Source of the DNA: Acidovorax sp. SUPP3334
Lineage (GTDB): Bacteria; Pseudomonadota; Gammaproteobacteria; Burkholderiales; Burkholderiaceae_C
DNA length: 64,000 nt
Reading direction: 5' to 3'
NCBI RefSeq assembly: GCF_030159055.1
Contig: NZ_BQXQ01000009.1
Span: 1 to 64,000 of the forward strand
The notes under the pieces are model-generated. The model was given only the letters and a program-made list of their open reading frames with translations. It made no database searches and was not told where the DNA came from. Of the stretch, positions 1 through 6,667 are shown piece after piece. Position 1 is the stretch's first letter. Each line of letters begins with the position of its first letter. The translations under genes were made by a program, and so were the position numbers.

Positions 1-125
1 ACCCCGCCCGGGCAGGCCGAGCACGCCACGCCCCCGCTGGTGCCGATCAGCACCGTGCGCGAGCCCTGAACGATGGGCCCGCCTTTCTTGGTGAGGTCGC
101 TTTGTCTGGCTGCTGGCTTGCCCAT
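1..125 (-). CDS. PAAR-Rhs protein, N-terminal fragment (continues beyond window)
   Basis: These are the first 41 codons of a second Rhs effector, starting at the ATG at 123-125 and running off the left edge. The peptide begins MGKPAARQSDLTKKGG, a PAAR-type N-terminus. The 125 bases match 6452-6576 at every position, so the window holds the 5' ends of two paralogous rhs genes. PAAR domains cap the VgrG spike of the type VI secretion system, so the encoded protein is probably another T6SS cargo effector. Its toxin tip lies outside the window. Confidence 0.85.
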   Translation of the reverse strand, partial: MGKPAARQSDLTKKGGPIVQGSRTVLIGTSGGVACSACPGG

Positions 126-275
126 GGGGAATGTGGGGTCAACGGAGAAAGGTTGGCAAGAGGAAATCGGGAGGTTTTGATGGGTTTTTTGTCACAGCCA
201 TGATCTGAGGCAACAACGGATTGAAAGGGGCGCCTATTCACCGCCTGCGGCCAGCCTGGATTCGGCGGAACAGCG

Positions 276-629
276 CTACTCCGTCGCTGGCAGTCGAAGA
301 ACGCGAACGACCTCTTCGGGATTGATATTGCTGCAGCGGACCATGTGCTCGCAGTATTCGCCGACACTCCTAATGACCAGACGCCCTTGCGCCATTTCCT
401 TGAGAAGGCGCTTGTCCGCAACATCCTTGATGTTGTTGTGAACGATGTCGAACTGGTTTTCCTTAAAGTCAGAGACTGGGTTTGCCCTCAACTCTTGACC
501 GAAGCGGGCATCAAGGGAGAGCGATTCTTCAGGCACACCAAACACCTCTGCCAGATGCTGCAGCGCGCGCAGGCGCACAAGCTCTTCCGAAGGGACCGCC
601 ATCGCAGGCTTTTTCACTTTGAACCACAT
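276..629 (-). CDS. Acyl-carrier-like small protein, candidate immunity protein of the orphan Rhs tail
   Basis: This encodes 117 residues starting MWFKVKKP. The start is fixed by an AGGAGG eight bases before the ATG at 627-629; an upstream in-frame ATG at 660-662 has no such site. The body (FGVPEESLSLDARFGQEL, then a helical C-terminus) resembles the acyl-carrier-like fold seen in some immunity-type small proteins, but I see no serine attachment motif. It overlaps the 3' end of the orphan Rhs tail by 16 bases, the arrangement expected for translationally coupled toxin and immunity genes. The immunity role is inferred from position, not from a recognised family. Confidence 0.7.
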   Translation of the reverse strand: MWFKVKKPAMAVPSEELVRLRALQHLAEVFGVPEESLSLDARFGQELRANPVSDFKENQFDIVHNNIKDVADKRLLKEMAQGRLVIRSVGEYCEHMVRCSNINPEEVVRVLRLPATE

Positions 630-1066
630 CCGCAGTTTCCTCCTGACGACGTTGCATCCCATGCAGCCTTGCCAATAACTCCCCAGTTGTAGAAGCCATC
701 GAATATGAGTGCGCCCGTGGCAGTCGCTCCAAGCGCCACGCCTCCGGCTGTGCGCCCTATTACCCGCAGCTCACGCATTCCAAGACGACTCGACCAACGG
801 CTCATCTGGCTTGTATAGGGGTTCAGCTCGCTCTTTGGTACACCAAGCCCCCGAAGCTCGCTAGGAGTTTTCGGCATGGTCCCAACCGCCCCGGTAGCCG
901 TAAGAGCTGCCAAGTCTGCTGCGGTACTCGAACGGTTCTCCTCGATTTGGTTGGTGAATTGGTTGAAGTCGAAACATGGTCCCGAGCCCAAGCCGCCATC
1001 ACCGCCAGACGCTTGCAGCCCGTGCGGGTCTATGAACATCAGCGGGTTCCCAGCGACGTATGCATA
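614..1066 (-). pseudogene. Orphan Rhs C-terminal module (tail without core)
   Basis: The reading frame opens directly after a TGA at 1067-1069 with YAYVAGNPLMFIDPHGLQ, the conserved end of an Rhs core, and continues for about 130 residues of tail. The remaining ~1400 residues of an Rhs protein are missing. An internal ATG at 1037-1039 could start a 141-residue peptide, but no good ribosome-binding site was seen. The tail contains TMPKTPSELRGLGVP and a hydrophobic RTAGGVALGATATGALIF stretch, resembling tails of Comamonadaceae Rhs proteins as I recall them. Its NPLMFIDPHGLQ junction differs from the NPVRFTDPEGLQ of the neighbouring full-length Rhs, so it came from another Rhs lineage. Such displaced tips can serve as donors for tip exchange. 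Confidence 0.8.
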
Positions 1067-1142
1067 TCAAAAACAACATTACGACGCCCCCGTCTGAATG
1101 CAATGCATGTCCTGAATTCTTCACATTTTAGATTTATATTTA

Positions 1143-1511
1143 TTATTGGGCGTATATTATTTTTATATTCTTCCATTCATCTTTGCTAATGAAAATATCG
1201 TTTCTGAGTTTCGGGGAGTTTATGATTAATAAATCATTTTGCCATTGAAATGAAGGTTCAACTTCAGCGGTTGTGACGAAAATTCTTTCTCCGTATTTAT
1301 CTTCTTCATTGGTTTTGGTGTTAATTTTTTTCAAATAAATTATTTTTGCAATTGAGGTTGTGCTGCCGCAGCTTCGAAGCGCTGCCGTAGCTGTAAATTG
1401 ACCGTCAGGCGAGTTTTTCGATAATATGATTTCATCTTGACAGTTGCTCTCATCATGGATTGGATAGCATCCAGCGAGCGCCAAACAAACAACGAAAATT
1501 AAAATCCTCAT
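1143..1511 (-). CDS. Small lipoprotein, unknown function
   Basis: This is a 122-residue protein with a lipoprotein signal, MRILIFVVCLALAGC, whose LAGC lipobox puts the acylated cysteine at about residue 15. The remainder is soluble and hydrophilic. The start at 1509-1511 was chosen because it begins the signal peptide; a start 25 codons upstream is possible. It is markedly AT-rich and lies between the immunity candidate of the large Rhs and the orphan Rhs tail. A periplasmic lipoprotein here could be an immunity protein whose toxin is lost, or a second immunity factor. I do not recognise the family. Confidence 0.7.
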   Translation of the reverse strand: MRILIFVVCLALAGCYPIHDESNCQDEIILSKNSPDGQFTATAALRSCGSTTSIAKIIYLKKINTKTNEEDKYGERIFVTTAEVEPSFQWQNDLLIINSPKLRNDIFISKDEWKNIKIIYAQ

Positions 1512-1540
1512 TTTAAAATCCCATGCATTTACAAAACTGG

Positions 1541-1852
1541 CTATGAACTTCCACTCGTTATCATAAAAATTGAATAAAAAAACCATAATAAAAATATTAA
1601 TGTAACCAACCTAATTGCGTAAATTTGACGAATAATTTTTCTTTCCAATAGATTCGATGGTTTCTTTAGTAGCCATTTCCAAAAAAGAAAAGTACTGGCA
1701 GGGGTATTATTTTTGATAACATGAGGTCTTCCCATGATTTCGTATTCTGCAGGATATTTGTCTTTTATTTGATTTATTAATAATTGACAGGCAACCATAT
1801 GAACTATTGCAAATATAGTTGCTGCCCATATTGAGATTGGTATTTCTTTCAT
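1541..1852 (-). CDS. Inner-membrane protein, candidate immunity for the Rhs toxin
   Basis: This 103-residue protein has one hydrophobic segment near the N-terminus (IWAATIFAIVHMVACQLL) and another near the C-terminus (LVTLIFLLWFFYSIFMI). Its ATG (1850-1852) overlaps the TGA of the large rhs gene (1849-1851) in an ATGA, so the two are translationally coupled. In Rhs loci the gene directly behind the toxin tip usually encodes its immunity protein. A two-span membrane protein would suit a toxin acting on the inner membrane. It is AT-rich like the toxin tip and unlike the Rhs core, so tip and immunity gene probably arrived together. Confidence 0.75.
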   Translation of the reverse strand: MKEIPISIWAATIFAIVHMVACQLLINQIKDKYPAEYEIMGRPHVIKNNTPASTFLFWKWLLKKPSNLLERKIIRQIYAIRLVTLIFLLWFFYSIFMITSGSS

Positions 1853-4800
1853 TTGCGATACCCTATGGTTGCTCCAGCAGAGACGCCTATTGTGCCTATG
1901 CCGGGGGAAACCGTTGTCGTAGTACCGGCAGTCCCCATTGCACTGTTTCCACTAACGCCTATAAATCCATTGCCAAATGCACCGGAAGTTTGGACCACTA
2001 TTCCTTTTGCGCCCTCACCTGTGACCAGCATTTCTCCTGCCCCTGTAATAGAGGCACTCAATCCAGCTTGGGGGCCTACACCAAGATACGTAAGACCCTT
2101 CTCAGTGTTATATGACGCCGTTACACCAATACCTATTCCTACTCGAACGGTACAGGTGAGGCCCTCAGTAGAGTTGATCTTCCCCATGGGTTTGGTATCT
2201 CCAATTCCTGCTGCGCATTCCGCTGTTGCGCAATTTCCTGGCGGGGTTTTAGGCGACCACCCCTCATTCCACCAACTAGGACGATTTGGTCGATTGGCTT
2301 GCAAACCCTCGGGATCGGTAAATCTCACCGGATTATTTTCACCATACTGGTAATTATTCACCCCACCCGCCAACCCAATAGGGTCTTGCGAGACATACCG
2401 CCCCAGGCCGGGGTCGTAATACCTGTGCCGGTTATAAAACAGCGTTGCCCCCTCCCCCTCGTCATGCTGGCCCTGCATGCGAATGGGCTGGTGCAATTGG
2501 AGCGGGTTGTGCTCGGCAATGGTGTTCCCCCAGGGGTCCAGTTGGATGTGCCAGTCGATATTCCCTTGCAGGTTGATGAGCGCCAGTGGCGTGCCCAGGT
2601 GGTCGCAGTGGTACAGGTGCAGATGCGTGATCTGTGCGCTCTCGCCGCGCAGGCGGGCCTGCAGGCGTTCGGCATCCAGCCCCATCGATTGCAGATGGCG
2701 GCGGGTGGCGGCGCTCGCCCCGTGGCGCAGTTCGTCCTGCAGGGCTTGCAGCGCTTCTGGCTGTTCGCGCTCGTGGGCTTGGGCGGCGCCCAATAGCTGG
2801 GCGAGGGTGGGCGGCTCGGCGTGGGCGCGGGTCTGGATGCGCAGCAGGGGCAGGAAGGAGCCTGGGGCGTAGAGCGTATGGATGCGGCGAGTGTCCTGGG
2901 GGCGTGCTGGCTCGCCCTGCTGGCCCAGTTCTCCCAGATCACGCAACTCCGTCAAAGTCAGGGCATCGCCCTGCCATCCATGGCAGCGCATCTCGGTGGT
3001 GGTTGTCTGCCCCTCTGCTGCAGTTCGCTCGATGCGGGTTGCCATACGCCGCCCGAACACGTCGTAGTGGTGCACGCGGCGGATGCGCAGGCCAGAGGCT
3101 GCGTCGTGCTGCTCGTGGACGACCAGGCGCTGTGCGTGGTCCCAGTGCAGGCGGTGGGACTGCCGGCCATCGGCATGGGTCTTCTCCAGCAGGTTGCCGC
3201 AGGGGCCGTAGCGGTAGCGCCAGGGCCCGTGGGCGAGGACGCGGTTGTCGGGCCAGCGGTCGCGGGGGTGGCCGGGCGGGAGCGGGGCGTCCTGGCGCAG
3301 CAGGTCGAAGGCGGGGTCGTGGAACTGGCGGCGCACCTCGCTGGCCCAGTCGTCCTGGGGATGGCCTTTGGAGGCACTGGCCGGGGGCGCCCAGGGATTG
3401 CCGGCGGGGTCGTAGCGGTAGTGCCGGGCCTGGGTGCCTGGCCACTGGGCGGCGGCCAGCCGGCCGGCTGCATCGTAGGCATGCTGCAAGGCGCCATGCG
3501 GCGTGTCGATGCGCGCCAGGCGGCCGGCCGCGTCGTAGTGGTGCTGGCGCGCCAGCGAGGACAGCGAGGGCATGGAGGGCATGGCCGGCATGCCGGCGTG
3601 GTCCGGGACCGGGGCCGTAGAACCCTCGGTGCCCTCCAAGCGCCCGACGGCCATGGCCTGCAGGCGCGACAGCGCATCGTGCTGCCAGCGGGAGCGGCTG
3701 GCGCCGAAGTCCAGGGCCACGGGGCGGTGCAGGCCGTCGCGCTCTATGTGCAGCAGGGGTTCTGCGCCCAGGAGCAGGCCATGCACATGGCCCGCGCCGT
3801 AGGTCAGCCACTGCAGCGGCGGCAACCCCGGCAGGTCGGCCTGATCGGGGGCGCCGCCCGCATCGAGCGAATGCGCGCTCTCGTGGCTCCACAGCAGGGT
3901 GCCGTCCAGGGAATGCATCGCCTGGCGCTCGCCCAGGATGCGGCCCAGGCGGTCGCGGCGCAGGTGCACGCTCACGCGGTGGCGCAGCACGGCCGTGTGG
4001 TGGTGGGCGGCCACGAGCAGGCCGGCGCCGTCGTGCTCGAACCACTCGACGATCGGGGCGGCCTCGCTGGCGGCGCCGGGCTCGGGCAGGGCTGCGGACC
4101 GGTCCGGCGGCGTGCCGTCGGGCGCCTTTCCAGGTGTGCCAGGTGCGCCGACCGGCGTGATGACCCGGGCCAGCAGCATGCCCGCCTCGCTCCACTGGTA
4201 GGCGATGGCGTGGCGGGCATCCTCGGTGCGGATGCGCTGGCCGGCCCGGTCGTAGGCATGGCGGGTGGCGTGGCCGTCAAAGCCCGTCTCCTGGAGGAGC
4301 CGGTCGCGCACGTCGTAGGCGAAGCGGTGCACGCCGGCATTCTCGTTGTGCAGCTCCACCAGGCGGCCCGCGGGGTCGTAGCGGTAGTGCTGGGTGAGCA
4401 GGGGGCGCTGGGAGGGGTTTTTAGGTGTTTCAGTGCCCGCGCCGTGGGTTTGATTGCCCTCGTTGCTACCGTATTGATAGCAGACGATGCGACCCCAGGC
4501 ATCGTGCGTGAAGCGCTCGTGCAGCCCGCCGGGGTGCTCGACGGCCAGCAGATCGCCGCTGTCCGGGGCGTAGCGGTAGCGGGTGGTGCGCCCCAGCGCG
4601 TCCGTCGTCTCGACGGGTCGGCCGGATGGGTCGTAGGCCGTGCGCTGCTGCCAGCCTTGCTCGCCCTGCACGCGGGTGGTGCGGCCCCAGGCGTCGTAGT
4701 GCCAGCGGGTGGTGCGGCCGCTGCAGTCGGTGCGGCTGGCCAGCATGCCCAGGGCATTCCATTGCAGCGCCGTGGTGCCGCCGCGCGCGTCGGTGATGGC

Positions 4801-6576
4801 GATCGGGAGGTCGGGCAGGCCGGGCAGGCCGGGCAGGCCAGTGAGGTCTGGCATGGCCGGGGTCTCGCCCTGCGGTTTGTCCTGCGAGTTGCCCTGCGGT
4901 TCGGCGCCGGGCATCTGCGGGTAGCGGTAGAGCGTGGTCTGGCCCAGCGCATCGGTGTGCTCCAAGAGCCGGCCCCAGGCATCGTGGCGCCAGGTGGAGG
5001 CCAGCGGCTCGCCGGCGGCGCCCTCGGGGGCGCTGGCGATGTGGCGCAGGGGCAGGCCCCATGCATCGTGCTCGATGCGCTGGCTGCGCCCGGCCGCATC
5101 GGTGGTGCCCACGAGCAGGCCGGTGGCCGCATCGATGTCGTGGCGCACGGTGCGGCCCAGGGGATCGGTGCGCTCCAGCAGGCGGGCGGCGCTGTCGTGG
5201 CGCCAGGCAGAGCGCGCGCCGTCGGCCTCGATGCGCTCGGCCACGCGGGCCAGGCCCGCCTCGCCGGAGAACACGTAGCGCCGCTGCCGGCCCAGGCTGT
5301 CGGTGACGAGGGTGCTGGCGCGCTCGGGCAGGGGCGGGGTGGCGCTGGCGTCGGCGGGCAGCGGCGTGTAGTCCAGGTGCAGGTCCAGCCCGTGGGGCGT
5401 GGTCTGGGAGACGACGCGGCCGAGCGCGTCGTAGGTGTAGCGCGTCATGGGCCGGCCGGCGTGGGCATGGCCGGTCATTCGGCCGGGGTGGCCGGGGTGT
5501 GCGGCATCGGCGTAGTCGAAGGTGCGCACGGTGCGGCCCGTGCGGTCGATCACGCGGGCGAGTTCGCCGCGCGGGGTGTAGGCATAGCGCACCAGGGCCA
5601 GGGGCAGTGCCTGGCGCGGTTGGTCCTGGCGCGGTTGATCCTGGTGCGGTTGGTGGGGGTCTGATTCCAGCCAGACGGCCGTGAGGCGCACGCCGGCATC
5701 GTGCCCCCAGCCGTGGGCGGGCGGTCCGGGCGGTGCGATGCGCTGCAGCGCGAAGCGGTAGCAGCGGCCTGCGCCATCGGTGACCGTGTGCAGGTGGCCC
5801 GCGAAGGGGCCGTCGGCATGGTGCTCGTGGCGCTGCACGCGGGCGAAGCGGTCGCACAGGCCGTGCAGCACGTCGCGGTGCCCGGCCCCTGCGGCCCCCA
5901 TCTCCCCTGCGGCCGCAGCCGCCCCTGCCGCCCCCATCTCCCCTGCGGGCGCAGCGCCCGCGCTGGAGGGCGCAAAAACCCACCATGGCCCCAGCGGCGA
6001 GGCGGTGGCCACCGTGGCCCGAGCGTCGGCCCGCACGGACGCGGGCAGGGCGCTCCACAGGCGCGCCAGGCGTGCTGCGTGGCCGCCCTGGGCGGCCCCC
6101 GGCAGGTGCCCGGTGCCGCAGCGCACCAGCCACAGCCCTTCGCTGGCGCTGTGGGCGATCTCGCCGGGCGCCAGCGGCTCGAAGGCGATGCTTCGCCCGC
6201 GCCCGTCGTGCAGGCGCAGCGCGCCGGGCGCGTGGTCGTCGCCGGGCGAGCGGTCGTCGCCGTGCACCAAGCTGGCCTCCCCCGGCAGCCACCAGCCGGG
6301 ACCGAGCAGCCCCACGGGGGCCGGCTGCGGGCTCTGGTGGCTGGAGTACGAGCGCGTCAGCGTGAACGGCAGGGGGCCGGGCAGGGCGAAGTCCTGCTCG
6401 CCGGGCAGCACCTTGGCGCCCAGCAGCGGATTGACCGGGTGGCCTTCGGTGACCCCGCCCGGGCAGGCCGAGCACGCCACGCCCCCGCTGGTGCCGATCA
6501 GCACCGTGCGCGAGCCCTGAACGATGGGCCCGCCTTTCTTGGTGAGGTCGCTTTGTCTGGCTGCTGGCTTGCCCAT
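1849..6576 (-). CDS. PAAR-domain Rhs repeat effector with variable C-terminal toxin
   Basis: This is a 1575-residue T6SS polymorphic toxin. It has an N-terminal PAAR-like domain (about residues 1-90), a long core of YD/Rhs repeats (YRYDPAGR-type), the conserved core end DPIGLAGG...NPVRFTDPEGLQ near residue 1424, and a 151-residue tip from about 1425. The tip is Gly/Ala/Thr-rich (VRVGIGIGV, SAGATIGYRK) and matches no nuclease or deaminase motif I know. GC drops at about 2304, exactly at the core/tip junction. vgrG lies 91 bp upstream. No hydrophobic N-terminal segment is visible, which fits the absence of an Eag chaperone gene here. A palindromic repeat sits in frame at 4464-4482, and GEMGAAGA and DQPRQ repeats occur in the N-terminal third. 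Confidence 0.93.
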   Translation of the reverse strand: MGKPAARQSDLTKKGGPIVQGSRTVLIGTSGGVACSACPGGVTEGHPVNPLLGAKVLPGEQDFALPGPLPFTLTRSYSSHQSPQPAPVGLLGPGWWLPGEASLVHGDDRSPGDDHAPGALRLHDGRGRSIAFEPLAPGEIAHSASEGLWLVRCGTGHLPGAAQGGHAARLARLWSALPASVRADARATVATASPLGPWWVFAPSSAGAAPAGEMGAAGAAAAAGEMGAAGAGHRDVLHGLCDRFARVQRHEHHADGPFAGHLHTVTDGAGRCYRFALQRIAPPGPPAHGWGHDAGVRLTAVWLESDPHQPHQDQPRQDQPRQALPLALVRYAYTPRGELARVIDRTGRTVRTFDYADAAHPGHPGRMTGHAHAGRPMTRYTYDALGRVVSQTTPHGLDLHLDYTPLPADASATPPLPERASTLVTDSLGRQRRYVFSGEAGLARVAERIEADGARSAWRHDSAARLLERTDPLGRTVRHDIDAATGLLVGTTDAAGRSQRIEHDAWGLPLRHIASAPEGAAGEPLASTWRHDAWGRLLEHTDALGQTTLYRYPQMPGAEPQGNSQDKPQGETPAMPDLTGLPGLPGLPDLPIAITDARGGTTALQWNALGMLASRTDCSGRTTRWHYDAWGRTTRVQGEQGWQQRTAYDPSGRPVETTDALGRTTRYRYAPDSGDLLAVEHPGGLHERFTHDAWGRIVCYQYGSNEGNQTHGAGTETPKNPSQRPLLTQHYRYDPAGRLVELHNENAGVHRFAYDVRDRLLQETGFDGHATRHAYDRAGQRIRTEDARHAIAYQWSEAGMLLARVITPVGAPGTPGKAPDGTPPDRSAALPEPGAASEAAPIVEWFEHDGAGLLVAAHHHTAVLRHRVSVHLRRDRLGRILGERQAMHSLDGTLLWSHESAHSLDAGGAPDQADLPGLPPLQWLTYGAGHVHGLLLGAEPLLHIERDGLHRPVALDFGASRSRWQHDALSRLQAMAVGRLEGTEGSTAPVPDHAGMPAMPSMPSLSSLARQHHYDAAGRLARIDTPHGALQHAYDAAGRLAAAQWPGTQARHYRYDPAGNPWAPPASASKGHPQDDWASEVRRQFHDPAFDLLRQDAPLPPGHPRDRWPDNRVLAHGPWRYRYGPCGNLLEKTHADGRQSHRLHWDHAQRLVVHEQHDAASGLRIRRVHHYDVFGRRMATRIERTAAEGQTTTTEMRCHGWQGDALTLTELRDLGELGQQGEPARPQDTRRIHTLYAPGSFLPLLRIQTRAHAEPPTLAQLLGAAQAHEREQPEALQALQDELRHGASAATRRHLQSMGLDAERLQARLRGESAQITHLHLYHCDHLGTPLALINLQGNIDWHIQLDPWGNTIAEHNPLQLHQPIRMQGQHDEGEGATLFYNRHRYYDPGLGRYVSQDPIGLAGGVNNYQYGENNPVRFTDPEGLQANRPNRPSWWNEGWSPKTPPGNCATAECAAGIGDTKPMGKINSTEGLTCTVRVGIGIGVTASYNTEKGLTYLGVGPQAGLSASITGAGEMLVTGEGAKGIVVQTSGAFGNGFIGVSGNSAMGTAGTTTTVSPGIGTIGVSAGATIGYRK
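4464..4482. repeat. Dispersed palindrome copy, in frame inside rhs
   Basis: TGCTA and TAGCA arms flank a nine-base spacer. On the coding strand it reads into residues CYQYGSNEGN, at a point where an extra ~20-residue non-repeat stretch interrupts the Rhs repeats. It belongs to the family at 15276, 27512, 39480, 53479, 54424 and 61669. Confidence 0.6.
6452..6576 (-). repeat. 125-bp direct repeat of positions 1-125 (rhs 5' end)
   Basis: All 125 bases are identical to window positions 1-125, and both copies encode the N-terminus of a PAAR-Rhs protein. The identity stops at the start codon: the upstream sequences (gggaatgtgg at 126 and ggagtctcgc at 6577) differ. It can serve as a recombination target between the two rhs genes and may extend further to the left outside the window. 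Confidence 0.95.
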
Positions 6577-6667
6577 GGAGTCTCGCTTTTAGGGGGGGTG
6601 ATGGTGGGGGCGCAGGGGTTGGCCCGTGGCGTGCCGGCGGTCACGCCGCGTTGAATGACCCGAGCGG

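Noticed and set aside
2821-5664. 947-codon open frame on the plus strand across the Rhs core
   Set aside because: It is antisense to the Rhs repeats; its translation is repetitive, Ala/Gly/Arg-rich and without domains, as expected for the opposite strand of a GC-rich gene.
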